Shown here: positions 50,751 to 63,796 of the stretch, one piece after another
Layout of the letters: every line of letters starts with the position of its first letter
How positions within the stretch are numbered: position 1 is the stretch's first letter
Source of the DNA: Tillus elongatus
Lineage: Eukaryota > Arthropoda > Insecta > Coleoptera > Cleridae
NCBI GenBank assembly: GCA_964006375.1
Contig: OZ023267.1
Coordinates: 15,573,471-15,637,470, forward strand
DNA: 64,000 nucleotides
Direction: 5' to 3'
The notes under the pieces: model-generated
What the model saw: only the letters and a program-made list of their open reading frames with translations
What the model was told of the DNA's origin: nothing
The model's database searches: none
Made by a program: the position numbers and the translations under genes

Positions 50751-52445
50751 AGTTGACCTACCTAAAAGACTCATACATTACTAGTGTGTGTATGTGCGCG
50801 ATGATTACTGTATGGCCTCGAAAGCCATACATTACTGATAATACTAGTCTTTTAAACCTAGCACACATGCACAGGTTAAAATTTCAAGAGACTTTTTCCG
50901 TTATACCTATTTAACCTATTTATTACTCTTATAGCTATTTTAATGAAAATGCGCTACCAAAAATACCCTTGTACTGTCCAGACGTTTACGAAATTAAGAC
51001 TAAAAACTAATATGCTATAAAATACGATGATGCTAGTTCAACCCTGTGCGTTTAAAATAAACGTCGCGGCATTGAGAGAAATGGAAAAGTTCATTTGAAT
51101 ATTTCTGTAGCGGAATTTGCGGCGACTGTTTCGAGACACGCCGCCATACATATAAGTACATTGGAATGGAGTTTCTGCGAGAGATCGTCTTCAATTTGGC
51201 AGCTAAATCCGGTATAAACTAGAGAATAACACCGCTCTGTCGACATCGTCGCATAAATCAACGTTTCTCGCGGGCCATGGCTTATTACCGGCCTTGCCAG
51301 GGGCATCCCTAAATCATGCTACGAGAAAATATGTGTAGTAAAAAGTGGCCGACTCGAATGCAGCCGTAATGGACCATTGCACTTATTATAGCACCCCATT
51401 GGCTCCGTATGGCGCTACAAATTATCCAGCTCGTTCCTTAACTGAACTACGGAAAACTTCATGGCTTCTTCTGTTGCAAATCGATCATATGCCTTCCTAG
51501 TTGTCGGTTCCAGTGGCTTATTTGAGACGTTTATCCTTAATTTATATCGCTGGCTTTCAGAGGGTCTTAAAAACTCATTAGTTGTTGTTTTCTGCAGCCT
51601 CTTGTTGCCATTGTAAGACAAGCAGTTACAAGGGCGTAGATAAGGGGGGTAGTTATCTACACCCCCTCAGTAATAAAAATCTAATTCTAGATGTTGGAAC
51701 AGGAAGTATATAGTATACAACTTTTTCAGTTTGCAACATTTAATAATGTAGTTCTCAGTCGCTGTTGTGCTAATTGGTATCAGTAGATATAATAAGTATC
51801 TACATAGTATTTACTAATATACTGCTTTACTTGTGGCTCTACTATTACCATACTACGATACATAAACTGAAGAGAATGAGAGCGGGTTTTAGAAGCTTTG
51901 AACTATTTACTTTTATTTATCAAGTGTGTCAGGAGTTAGTCGTGTTCTAGATTTTAATATTTTGCCCCTGTTCGCATGATATAACAATAAATAATAGTAT
52001 AGTTATAGTATGGGAGTATATGGTAGGTTAGTCACTATGCTGTGCTAGCTGTGTCAGAATGCTGAGAATAAATAACAGGCAATAACAATAATAACATCTG
52101 GACACCACTCCTTCAGTGAATGAAGATAGAGGATACCATTCCTCAATTATAATAATTGGGAAGCTGGGACTCTTTAAGTTTGACCTTCGAAAAAATAGGA
52201 ATTCAATTTATTTTCTACAGTACAACATGCCGCTCGTCCCTAGCAGGTTGAATAATATACAACAATAAATCACGTTCTCAGTGCAGACATATCTGTTAGT
52301 ACCCATAGTTGTTTATAAACATCCACTTATTTGCCCCTTTTACCGGTATAATTGTAAATTTTTTCAGCCTGTACTTTCAAGCCCCATTTTTTTGACTTTT
52401 GCAAAATTATGGTTTAAATTATAATTTTAAAATAAGATAAAAAAA
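50751..52445. other. Unassigned; two minus-strand open frames in a GC-richer patch
   Basis: Between 50,990 and 51,660 GC rises. Minus-strand frames at 51,415-51,621 (contains NEFLRPSESQRYKLRINV) and 51,091-51,306 (contains CYSLVYTGFSCQIEDD) follow each other, but neither resembles a family I know and the first lacks an ATG. They could be exon remnants. The rest is AT-rich. Confidence 0.3.
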
Positions 52446-52892
52446 GATCTCTACAGGTTCTATAATTTTCCTGTTTATAGATTGGTCTGAGTACATGATA
52501 TGTGTATATAGTTTCCACACGTAATGGCTGATAGATTAATTAATATCATTTTTATCTCTACTTACCTGCATTGTGTTCGCCTACAGCTAGGTTTTTTTAT
52601 AGTCATAGCGTTTGACTGTGTTTAGTGGAGCAATGTTTTTATTTATACTTTATTTTAAGCAGGTGGTAGTGAAATTTTCCTTTACGTGATAGTAAAGGAT
52701 TTTTTCACGACCGAGGAGGTACCACCCCTTATATTAAGCGGCCGGTTCTGGTGTATGTTTTCCTTATAAAAAAATGATGATGGCTCCTCCTTGTAAAAAA
52801 GATTCCGGAGATAAAATACCCCTCCATTCGGATCTACGGGAGAGGGATGTGCAGAGGGCGCCGGCATCAAGATTTAACATATCCTTCTCGAA

Positions 52893-53530
52893 TATATGTG
52901 GCCTATATTCTAACCTGAACTCCGTCCACCATTTCCTTTAGGCTAATAGGCCCCAACTCCCCTTCCTCACCGAGACCCAAATCAGTACCAAAATAGCCAA
53001 TAATCACCTTAACTTCCCGGGGTATGAGCTCCTTACTTCCTTTAGATTGCATAGAGGCGTGTGCGCATACGTCCGTAGCAATCTACCCTGCAACAGACTC
53101 CCCAATTTATAAGCTGGAAGAAAAGACATACTTTGGATAAAACTATCTCTTAGGGATGCAACTAAGTTCATCTGTTGCATTTACCGGTCACCTTCTGACA
53201 ACAACTTTGTCCAGCTCTTTGACTACCTTTCTGAAAAAACCGACCGACTGATTTCTGAATGTCCTTCCTCCGAGGTCACTATTCTTGGTGACTGCAATGA
53301 CCATAATAAGGTATGGCTAGGATCTTCAAAAACCGATCCGCAAGGGAGAGCAGCGGAGGCCTTCGTAGTTAGCAATACTTTACCCAATATGGTTCAGCAA
53401 CCTCCTTACTTTCCTCGCATCCCAACACACAGTTCAAATCCCTTGGATCTCCTTCTTACCGCATCACTTCGTCTCTTACCCCACGGCCGGGTCACTGCTT
53501 TCTGCGCAATGCAATCCGAAACCACACCCA
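52893..53530 (+). pseudogene. LINE APE endonuclease (copy 3)
   Basis: Starts NICGLYSNLNSVHHFL, then FLTETQIS with the catalytic Glu, FICCIYRSPSDNN, and ILGDCNDHNKVW with the Asp-x-Asn motif, then SNPLDLLLT. The SDH-containing segment seen in copy 2 (LGRSDHGMV) is deleted here and the reading frame shifts. Two in-frame stops lie near 52,940 and 53,112. The enzyme would nick target DNA for reverse transcription. Confidence 0.85.
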
Positions 53531-53603
53531 CGTACCGTTTGGCACTACAACTCTGCAAACTGGGACGAAATGCTGGATTAATTTTCCTCATTTCCATGGG
53601 CGT

Positions 53604-54980
53604 TTGTCTGCTTCTCTTATCCTGGCCCCTCTGATATCTCACAAAACGTCACCGAAGTTATCCAAGCTGGCATGGAATTATTTATTCCACGTACACATAA
53701 AACCGCTTCAGCCACACAAAAGCCCCGATTCTCTAAATCCTGTGACAAAGCCAGACTTAAAAAGGCCAAAGCTCACAAAACGCTTCTACACAATCCCAGT
53801 CAAGAAAACCGTCAAACATTTAACAACGCAAGAAACCGCTATGCCCGCATTTTTTCTGAGGCAAAAAACTCGTTTAATAATCACATCAAAAACAAAGTCC
53901 TCTCAAGCTCCAACGGCAGCAAACTCTTCTGGACTCTTGCTAAATCTATTGGGAATAATTTCTGCAAGAGCACGTTTCCACCTATTGTTTCAGGGGAAGA
54001 AATTGTTTCTCCAGCCCTGGGCAAGGCTAAGCTTTTTGCCTCGTTTTCGCCGGCAATTCTACTGTCAACCCACCCACAAATGTTCAACCACCAACAGTCC
54101 CCAATGTCGCGCATAAAATCACGGATATCATTTTCAAAACTAAAAAGGTACGAAGGATGCTCTCTTCTCTTAATACCAGCAAAACCTCTGGCCTTGACGA
54201 GATCCTAGCAATTATTCTCAAAAAATGCCACCAGAACTTGCTCCTGCCCTGACTCGTCTGTTTCAGGCATCTTACAATACAAGCATATTCCCTCGTAACT
54301 GGAAAACTGCTCGAGTAAAACCCGTCCCCAAGAAAGTATCTAAAGCGTCTCCTAGCAACTCCAGGCCTATTTATCTCCTTTTAGTCGTCTCTAAAGTGAT
54401 GGAAAAGTATATAAACACCGAATTACTAAAATGTCTTGAAAAACACAGTATAATCCACGAGAGGCAGTATGGATTCCGTCAGCGCAGATCAACTGCCGAC
54501 CTCCTTTCTTTTGTCACCCATTCTTGGAACAAGTCTATGGAACTACACGGTGAATTCCACATTGTCGCTTTAGACATATCCAAAGCATTCGACCAGGTCT
54601 AGCACGCAGCTCTGCTAAATAAACTTCCGACCTATGACCTACCAACAAAGCTCTGTACCTGGACAGCAAATTTCCCCTCCAACCAGAGCATTTCTGTTGT
54701 CGTGGATGGCCATTCCTCCAACCTGTATCTAATTAATGCAGGAATCTCTCAAGGTTCAGCTTTAGCCCCTACTTTGTTTCTTCTCCATATCAATGACCTC
54801 CTCTCTAGCACATACAACCCAGTTCACAGTTACTCAGACGACAGCACCCCACACTCAAATATACAATATTCTAAGCCTGTCTCTTTAGCCCAATTAGATG
54901 AGGATCGCATACTCATGGAGGGTTCTGTCTCTGTGGATCTCCAAAAAAATTATAGACTGGGGAAGTAGAAATCTTGTACA
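53604..54980 (+). pseudogene. LINE reverse transcriptase (copy 3)
   Basis: Linker (FIPRTHKTASATQK, AKAHKTLLHNPS, SEAKNSFNNHIKNK), then KTSGLDEI-like fingers, ELAPALTRLFQ, FPRNWKTARVKPVPKK, KVMEKYINTELLK, RQYGFRQRRSTADLLSF, VALDISKAFDQV, a TAG exactly where Trp is expected before HAALLNKLP (54,600), SISVVVDGHSSNLY, GISQGSALAPTLFLLHINDLL, and YSDD in place of YADD (about 54,833). One frameshift near 54,205-54,225. Best-preserved RT of this family in the window. Confidence 0.9.
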
Positions 54981-55743
54981 ATTTAACTCCACCAAATCTT
55001 AGTCTTGCTTTATATCTCATAAGAGATACACCAGCCCTGGACCCATCACAATGAACAATCAAGTTATTCAAAGTAATAAGTTCTTTTCACTTGTTGGCAT
55101 TTCTGTGGATCGAAACCTAAATTAGCACCAACATGTCACATGAATTGCAGAAGCGAATGCTAAGAAATTAGGGTTTCTTTTTCGGGCTCGCAAATACTCC
55201 CTACCTTATATACTTCACAAATAAGGCCAAACCTCGAATACTGCTCCCATATCTGGGTGCCGCTGCCGCTTCTACACTCGCTATCCTGGACCTTATTCAT
55301 ATGAGAGCTATACGTCTCATCTGCCATCTCTTGCCCACCGACGTGCCGTTGGTGACCTTTCCCCCTTTTATAGATATCTGCACGGGCACTGCTCAGATAA
55401 GTTTTCGTCCATAGTTCCTCCACCTGCTGCCCCCAACAGATCTACTAGGAAAACAGAGCAAATGCACCCTTTTACTGTCTAGGTTACCAGATATACAACA
55501 TCTTGTTATGCCAGCTCTTTTGTCCCGAGGACTTCCAAGTTGTGGAATTCCTTGCCGGCACATGTTCTTCCTTCTCCTCCGAACCTCCAAACCTTCAAGT
55601 CCAGAATTAACAAGTTGCCTCTTTCCTCCCTGTCGACACCCACGGTACGATAGTATTTAGGCTGTAAGCCCTCATGGTGTGTTGTTAAAATATATTAAAA
55701 AAAAGCATTATACGTGTAAAATTACCCCTGTTCTAGTATATAA

Positions 55744-55858
<115 letters not shown>

Positions 55859-56094
55859 GGGTAATTTCACACGTATAATGCTTAAAATAAAGCATAAAGA
55901 AAAATATTGCACCACTAAACACATTCAAACACTATGACTATCAAAAAACCTAGCTACAGGCAAACACAATGCAGGTAAGGAGAGATAAAAATGATATTAA
56001 TTAATCGATCAGCCATTATGTGTGAAAACTATATACATATATCATGTACTCAGGCCAATCTGTAAACAGGAAAATCATAGAACCTGTAGAGATC

Positions 56095-56096
<2 letters not shown>

Positions 56097-56167
<71 letters not shown>
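56097..56167. repeat. (TA)n tract
   Basis: About 71 bp, directly beyond the right arm of foldback E. Confidence 0.97.
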
Positions 56168-56171
<4 letters not shown>

Positions 56172-56489
56172 TTCGATATCTGTTCACTGTTACGACAAAA
56201 TAATATTTCTGTTGAAAAAGATGTAGAATTAAATTTGAGTGAAGTTTTAAAATATAGAAGTTTTTGATCAAAATGAAGAAATTGATTTCAAGTGCCACCC
56301 ATATTTCTGGAATTTGTAATGGTACATAACGAGGTGAGGTAATTTTGGAGATTAGAAATCAGATGACAGAACTTTAGAACAATTGACGTTTAGATTAAAA
56401 TTTAGCCAAAATTACATCATTTGCAGCCACAAGTTTAGACTTATTTGTAAGATGCTTTGTACTATTTATATAACAATAAACTATAAACA

Positions 56490-56567
<78 letters not shown>

Positions 56568-57340
56568 TCACTAAAATGTACGTTTGCGAATTTTTACGTT
56601 TCAAATCAGAGTGGTTCCTGATATACGACTAACCGTCGAAGTTCGTGGGGTACCTGTATATATATTCTGTTTAACATTCTGTAGGACCTGCTAAGCAGTA
56701 AAATCTTCTTAAAATAAAGTGTGATGCGGGTTTAAATTACAAAGCTCCTATCGTTAACTAGGTTAAATAAAGTGTAATATGTAATAAATTGCATGTTTTG
56801 ATTAAACATAGATTGATTGTGTGGTTGCAATTAAATCTGCGATCCATATTGGGATGTGACAATTTTATTTACAACATGGGAAAACTACATAAATAAATTC
56901 AATTTTCATTCATTCCAATTAAATAGCGACATACATATTAACACCGTAACATAAAAAAAAACGGCCCCCAATGTAGGTATTTCCCCATTTTGTTTTCCAC
57001 ATATTGGTCAACTATTCGAATCTAAAATTTAGCGTAGCATATGACACCTATCATTTCCCTGTCTCGTTTGCTGGATTCTTTATTTGACACATAACTGACT
57101 GATTTAATATCTATCGATTACAAAAATGTGTACATTGTTGTCAAGTTATAAATTTTATATTAGCTCTCTCTACATAGCGAATTGTATGAAATAGACTGTA
57201 CCTTCATAAATCATAAAATATTAATATATAAAATATTTATATTTATTTAAAATCGAACTGCGAATAATATTCGCTTAATTGGCGATTGTCCTTTTATACA
57301 GTATACAATCTGTTTCAAACGAAGCCGATTATTGCTATCC
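56168..57340. other. No gene recognised; one (TA)n inside
   Basis: AT-rich DNA with a (TA)n tract at 56,494-56,561 (68 bp). Nothing else assignable. Confidence 0.5.
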
Positions 57341-57349
57341 TTCTCTTTG

Positions 57350-57520
57350 AATGTACAGGATGAGCGAAACTCGATGTCCTGGCTCTATTGTCAGAAAAGG
57401 AAAAGCTATAGAATAAATCTGAAAAGAGGTTCTTAAATGCGATTGAGTAAGGTCCATTTTAAGCCAAATTTGAATTTTCTGGAGATTTGGAAACTGAAGT
57501 AATGACGTCATCAATTTTTT
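57350..57520 (-). repeat. Dispersed repeat P, copy 2
   Basis: Inverse of 35,890-36,090 (GTACAGGATGAGCGAAACTCG, TAAGGTCCATTTTAAGCC). Confidence 0.7.
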
Positions 57521-57662
57521 TTCCAGAAACATACCTATATTTGGTTTATCTAAAAATAACTTTTTTTTGTTGTACAAATTATGTAAAAAAAATTGCTATC
57601 TTTTTCCGTTAAAACTTTTTTCTAAAGTTAAAGGTAGGGATGTCCTCATTAGTGATTTTTCA

Positions 57663-58082
57663 AAAGAAAATTCACTTAAACAGGCACTTGTGAAGCCACG
57701 GGAAAAGTCTACGACTGTATTAAATATGGAACGGTTTCACTAAGGTAGGGCAATAACAAACCACCAGATGCGCTATTCAAATTGAATTAAATCTCAAAAG
57801 TTTTCATCTCGTCCTAATTGAATTTGTCATACAAAAATTTCATCGGAATTACACAATCTGATCAGTATAAGAAAATTCACTAAAACAAGCACTTGTGAAG
57901 CCATGGAAAAGTTATACGACTGTATTAAATATGAAACGGTTTCACTAAGTTAGGGCAAGAACAGACAACTAAATATGCTATTCAAATTGAAATAAGTCTT
58001 AAAACCTTCATCTCCCTTCTATTAGGTTATTTTTTATACAAAACTCGCTATAAACTCATTGGAATAACAGCAATCTGATTAG
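57663..58082. repeat. ~207-bp tandem duplication
   Basis: Two direct copies starting about 57,663 and 57,870 (AAGAAAATTCACT, CACTTGTGAAGCCA, CGACTGTATTAAATATG, GGTTTCACTAAG), diverging towards their ends. The first bases match the family-B hairpin arm. Confidence 0.78.
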
Positions 58083-58129
58083 ATAACGGTAAAGTAAAAT
58101 AAGGTTTTAAAAAAATTATAAAAAGTAAA

Positions 58130-58212
58130 GTCACTAACTAGGATTAGAACTTGTAATATGGGAGTCGACTATCCGATGTACACGGCTCACCCAACTGGGC
58201 TACGTCGCAGAT
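58130..58212 (-). mobile_element. tRNA-like sequence, probable SINE head
   Basis: Minus strand: box A TAGCCCAGTTGGG (58,202-58,190) and box B GTTCTAATCC (58,150-58,141). It is close to tRNA length, but acceptor-stem pairing is not convincing and AT-rich sequence follows, so a SINE head or tRNA pseudogene is likelier than a functional tRNA. Confidence 0.55.
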
Positions 58213-58404
58213 ACATGTACAAGCAGCTACCAGGTATATCTCGTAATACATGTTAAGCGTCTAACGTTACTATTTACATACAACAACTTTGATTTACAAT
58301 GGTTTTTTGCTCATATTTTAACGAAATAAACTTAGACACGTATCTAGGAGCTTTTTAGTCATTTGTTGTCGTATTTTTCACTCATATTCGTAGGTACTCT
58401 TACC

Positions 58405-58923
<519 letters not shown>

Positions 58924-58926
<3 letters not shown>

Positions 58927-59072
58927 GATTCATTATGCCTTACAAGGAAGCTACGCTTGTGCCTGTTCTCACACCATTTTGTCAACATCCTTCAATAATC
59001 AAACTGTCAAAATAATTTTATTTAATGCCGCTTTCTGAATTTTGTACGATCATGCTTTTTAGTGAATTATAT

Positions 59073-59150
<78 letters not shown>

Positions 59151-59250
59151 TAAAATTATTTTGATTATTGAAGGATTTTGACAAAATGGTGTTAATACAA
59201 GTACAAGCATAGCTTCCTTGTATGGAATAATGTCTGAGTATGAATCAATT
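58924..59250. mobile_element. Foldback element F with (TA)n loop
   Basis: Arms 58,924-59,022 and 59,147-59,250 are inverse copies (ATTGATTCATTATGCCTTAC ... ; TCAATAATCAAA / TTTGATTATTGA). Spacer includes a (TA)n at 59,077-59,146. It sits where the left half of a family-B copy should begin, just beyond the 58.7-kb (TA)n. Confidence 0.82.
59077..59146. repeat. (TA)n tract
   Basis: About 70 bp in the loop of foldback F. Confidence 0.97.
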
Positions 59251-59514
59251 TTTTGTCACTATGTAACCGATTGCCTTGATTCACAATTTAACAATCAGCT
59301 GCGAAACGATATTTGCGCACGCAGAAAAATAAATGGGTGACAAAGCACTTTCAGTTCTTCCAGAATTTTTAGATTCTCTGGGAAACTTTTCCAATGTTTA
59401 TTCCCCCAAAAACTTTACTCGCATCATTTCGAACCTTTTAAAAATAAAATCAGCCAGACCAGTCCAGCCGTTCCGAAGCGATGCGCTTACTAACGCAGAA
59501 CATTAAGTTTTTAT

Positions 59515-59640
59515 TGAGTTTTAGTATAAAAAATTCACTAATTGAAAGATCACGACTTTTGAATTTTGGAAAAATCTTTTCAAGTGAGCGCGAACTAGGA
59601 CCCCTAGAACCCATATCCGGGGTCAGTTTCGAAATCTCTC
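59515..59640 (+). repeat. Family B left half
   Basis: TTTTGAATTTTGG, GCGCGAACTAGGACCCC, ATATCCGGGGTCAG, then a second hairpin-like end instead of the (TA)n. Confidence 0.72.
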
Positions 59641-59702
59641 ATTAGCGAATTTTTATAAACAAAAATTGGCTAAAATAAACCCTTTAACTTATTTGATACT
59701 GT

Positions 59703-60511
<809 letters not shown>

Positions 60512-60830
60512 GAGTCCTGGTGGTTCAGTGGTGTGCTTCTCAACCAAGGGGTACTGGGTGCAATTCCCAGAGTTTTCCTTTAACTTTTTCAATACATACT
60601 GTAAAGTTAACGTCAACCGATGTTGTGGCATTATATTTCAGCAAGTTGAATGTCTGTAGGTTTCGCTCTTTCGCAAGGGCGTCAAGCCGTCGGTCTAATG
60701 TCCATGCGATGTCGGGCACGTTACAAATTCCTATTCCCCTTAGATAAATGTAAGGTTCGGCAAATTTATAGAACAGTGAGGTGAATCTGCTCCCTGGTGT
60801 CGGTGGCCATAATCGCGGAAATAGACCGAC
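60512..60830 (+). mobile_element. SINE family S, full-length, plus strand
   Basis: Box A at about 60,519-60,530 (TGGTGGTTCAGTGG region) and box B GGGTGCAATTCCC at 60,556-60,568, then the family body with GGGCACGTTA and an end at ATAGACCGAC followed by GATAAAGGAAAAAA. Only full-length copy in the plus orientation. Confidence 0.85.
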
Positions 60831-61179
60831 GATAAAGGAAAAAACACATCTCTTAATAAAATACGAATGATATCCGCACTTAACTAGCGATTATATCACC
60901 GTTGCAAAACTACTATTTATATATAGTTTTGCCAAACAGCTGCGAACAGCGTCGTCTATAAGGGTATACAGACAGACCCTCACTGTTGAGTCTTAAATTC
61001 CTGTAATTAAAATTGCATACTTGCTTTTGTGATGTCGATATCAAATATTCTTTCTAAGAAGGACACACTCATTATTAAGATAACAGGTTGAACGATGGAC
61101 TGCACAGAACCGGACCTACTCTATTCATCAAAACATTCTTGTTCAAATTTTTAACGATATTATACTTTCGTAAGCATCT
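60831..61179. other. No gene recognised
   Basis: Nothing assignable. Confidence 0.5.
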
Positions 61180-61625
61180 AACTCACGCGACTGCCTGGTA
61201 TTTTTTATTAACTTGAAATTTTATTTATCTATACGTTCACTATTATTCCAAATATGTTAAGCAATACATGCTTAACCATTAGTGCCATATCTTAGTTGCG
61301 CTAAATGTTCTTTAAACCCACTTTCAATAGTTCTTTTCGTTTGACCAACATATTTATGTGTACAATCCTTACAACCTATTTTATAGATTCCCGACACTTC
61401 CGTGGTTTTATCTTTATCCTTTGGGTAATCCTGCAAATTTATAGATGTGTGTTTTTGAAAATGTTAGCTGTAAATCGACTTTCTTTTACACATAAATGTT
61501 CTTCTTCTAAATTCTAACATTTTATTTGTTTTATGTTTATTGACTAATTTTTACACTAGGCAGACAGAGTAACCTCTAGAAAAACAGTAATTTTCATTTG
61601 CTGGGTATGTTTCAAATCTACTCGT
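61180..61625 (-). pseudogene. PLE2 GIY-YIG fragment
   Basis: Minus-strand Penelope-like fragment: FTSRFET, then after a gap LVNKHKTNKML, FQKHTSINLQDYPKDKDK, VSGIYKIGCKDCTHKYVGQTKRTIESGFKEHLAQLRYG, with GIY and YVG signatures, then diverged C-terminal sequence. Stops and at least two frame changes. It lies head-to-head with PLE3 and joins it at about 61,625. Confidence 0.85.
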
Positions 61626-61996
61626 GAAATATGGTTTCGTTATTCGGACGAGGTTTTTGCAATATTAATAGAAATGTATGCAAAGTAGATGATTTTATTG
61701 CCAAATTCAACAGTAAATTTGACTGTATTAAACTCACCCATGAAATATACATTAATACCAAATTACTTTCTGTTGATTTATTAGTCATCAAAAATTGAGA
61801 CACCTTAAAATTTGAAATCTACAGAAAAGAAAACACTACTGTGAGTTACATTTCGATTGACTCACAAAATAGATTTCCATAAAAACAGCTATTTTAAATT
61901 TGCTGGTTCATGGATTATTACAGTTTCTCTTAAATAAAGAAAGATAGGACAGAGAACTTGAATATATTAGAAATGTAGCTGGGTATAATGTTTTTT
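61626..61996 (+). pseudogene. PLE3 reverse transcriptase C-terminal part
   Basis: Begins at the active site with FRYSDEVFAI, where PLE1 has CRYVDDIFAV, so both active-site Asp positions are disturbed (SDE). Then KVDDFIAKFNSKFD, KLTHEIYINTKLLS, LLVIKN, TLKFEIYRKENTTVSYI: the usual RT end. Stops and frame changes are scattered. It stops abruptly at the LINE junction. Confidence 0.82.
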
Positions 61997-62441
61997 TGTT
62001 CCCTCAGGGCTCGTCCGCGGCCTAGCCGCCCCGATGGTACTGCAACCTTTGGTTGATTGTGCATACCCTTAGCCTTACTCCACCCATTCCAAAATCACTG
62101 TGCCTTGAACCACTCTGCACAGCGATTGGTAGGGTGAAGTTTTATATTGCTCTGTCTCCGGCGTAGACTGACCGTAGATCAGTTGTCTTTTGCGGTCCAG
62201 AGCTTTACACTCGGACAATATGTGCTGTGCTGATTCCTCCTCCCCATCCCCAGAGTCTGCATGGGAGATCCCTCTCGAACCGCCCCATTTTATGCAGGTG
62301 TCTCTTGACGGCCATGTGTCCCGTCAAGAGACCTGTTGTGTTTCTGAGCTGTCTTCTGCTAAGATTCAGCAGCTCCACAGCTCTCTTTGAACTGGGTCCG
62401 TCAATTATCGACTTCCCATGTCTGAGCCCTGGACAGTCCGC
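61997..62441 (-). pseudogene. LINE C-terminal Cys/His region and 3' end
   Basis: TGLLTGHMAVKRHLHKMG followed by DLPCRLWGWGG and STAHIV, a decayed CCHC-type region (CRLC..H..C in relatives), then 3' UTR to the junction at about 61,997. No clear poly-A tail. Confidence 0.7.
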
Positions 62442-62990
62442 TCAGTACACCTTGTATTGGTTTCTGACCCAGGACTTAATGGCTCCCTTGGCAGTGCTCT
62501 TTGTCACGCCCAGAGCCGGTTCTGGTCCCATAAATGGTTCTGCTGACCCTCTCTTCGCGAGACTGTTAGCTTCTTCATTGCCTTTAACCCCCGAGTGACC
62601 CGGCACCCAGATGAGGGTCACCTCATTCTGCACAGCCAGGTCGCTCGTCTCGTCTCGGCACTCACTCACCAGCCAGGAATTTACCCGTGGGCTACTTAGT
62701 GCCTTAAGGGCTGCCTGGCTGTTTGTGGCTATGAGGATCCGCTTGTTGGTGTAGCCCCTCCTCTTGTTCTCCCGCACACAGTGCAGGATGGCGTACATCT
62801 CGGCCTGAAACACCGTTGCATGGGCTCCGAGGGAAATACTATGACTTACCCTCGGTCCTTCCGAGTAAACACCTGCCCCTGTCCCACGCTCCCCGCCGGA
62901 TCCGTCCGTGAACCAGACGAGCGCGTCCCGTGGTATGCCCGGCGGTCGGGGATTTCCACTGTAAAGTTGTTTTCCCTGCACATTCGCGGG
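62442..62990 (-). pseudogene. LINE RNase H domain
   Basis: LVWFTDGSGGERGTGAG carries the first catalytic Asp and FQAEMYAILHCV the Glu. IATNSQAALKAL has Asn where the third acidic residue (Asp) is normal, and the last one is also Asn, in GNEEANSLAKR after LIWVPGHSGVKG. Both are Asp to Asn, that is G to A on the coding strand. The frame is otherwise open for about 180 codons; a frameshift near 62,985 separates it from the hinge. Confidence 0.85.
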
Positions 62991-63039
62991 CTTGCGAAGT
63001 CTGACCTCATTTCAAGCATGGGCTCCTTCACGATCTCCT

Positions 63040-63147
63040 GAATTTTGCAGTGGCCCCTGAAGCCTGGGTTGATCTTCAGTCTACCATTGCAAGCTAGTCT
63101 GTATAGTCCTAGCCTGGCCTCCCCCACAACAACTAAGTGTGTGTGTG

Positions 63148-63197
<50 letters not shown>

Positions 63198-63609
63198 GGG
63201 GGGTCAGATCCAGCAACACCTCCATGGCGGCTGTTGGGGTTGAAGACATGGCCCCTGTGATACCTAGGCAAGCCATCCTTTGGATCTTGCCTAGTTTTTG
63301 TTTGGCACTGGATTGTGACACCTTAGGCCACCAGACCAGTGCCGCATATGTTAACTATGGTCTGACCACCCTTGTGTACAGCCAGTGGGCGATACTAGGT
63401 CTTAGTTCCCACGTTTTTCCATATAGCCACCTAGTGACGGCTAAGGTCATGACTGCCTTACGCAGTATTTTTCCAATGTGACCATTCCAGGTTAGCTTAG
63501 ATTCCAATACGACCCCAAGATATTTTACCTCCCTGGCCATTGGAACGCTCCTACCGTCTAGAGTGAGAATTCTGTGGCTGTCGCACTTCCTCCTCCTCGT
63601 AAACGGCAC
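63040..63609 (-). pseudogene. LINE RT C-terminus and hinge
   Basis: REVKYLGVVLESKLTWNGH, ILRKAVMTLAVTRWLYGKTW and WLYTRVVRP (then TAG), LTYAALVWWPKVSQ, KIQRMACLGITGAM, TAAMEVLLDLTPP: the conserved end of RT and hinge of R1/I-type LINEs. A (CA)n expansion on this strand at 63,135-63,195 adds a His-Thr run after DLTPP, and the frame differs on its two sides (HLVVVGEARLGLYRL follows in another frame). Confidence 0.85.
63135..63203. repeat. (GT)n-(G)n microsatellite inside LINE coding sequence
   Basis: About 60 bp of GT with a few interruptions followed by a run of nine or ten G. Reads as His-Thr on the LINE strand. Confidence 0.95.
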
Positions 63610-63796
63610 GACAGTTGCTAGTGTGAATCACTAGGGGTTTTAATAGCATCTTCAAGGAATCCAATTTACAGCTAACATTTTCTACAAAAGAAACCATAAA
63701 AAATTGCTGGGTAACCCAAAGGATTTAGATAAAACCACAGAAGTGTCGGGAATCTTTGAAATAGGTTGTAAAGATTATGAACTTAAATATGTAGGG

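Larger units (their letters stand above)
52662..55702 (+). mobile_element. APE-type LINE copy 3, full length, ORF1-less
   Basis: About 3,041 bp from GGTGGTAGTG to a short A-rich tail, flanked by AAGCA (52,657-52,661 and 55,703-55,707), a likely 5-bp target-site duplication. The 5' end coincides with that of copy 1, so it is the true start. After about 200 bp of leader comes one decayed EN-RT reading frame; there is no separate gag-like ORF1. Size and single-ORF layout recall RTE-like elements, while RT motifs look jockey/CR1-like, so the clade is open. Confidence 0.88.
61997..63626 (-). mobile_element. RNase-H LINE (R1/I-like), 5'-truncated, nested in PLE3
   Basis: Minus strand, GC-rich compared with its surroundings. 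Right to left: RT C-terminus, hinge, RNase H, C-terminal Cys/His region, 3' end near 61,997. The LINE scrap at 21.5 kb is a relative. It is later than PLE3, which it interrupts. A (GT)n lies inside its coding part. Confidence 0.85.

Noticed and set aside
51091..51621. Host gene exons on the minus strand
   Set aside because: Two short frames without recognisable domain, start context or convincing splice sites; left unassigned.
57503..57510. Third TGACGTCA site as regulatory element
   Set aside because: Single isolated palindrome inside dispersed repeat P with no promoter context; could be chance.
62190..62598. Plus-strand frames over the RNase-H LINE
   Set aside because: Antisense to recognisable RNase H and C-terminal LINE motifs; no motif of their own.
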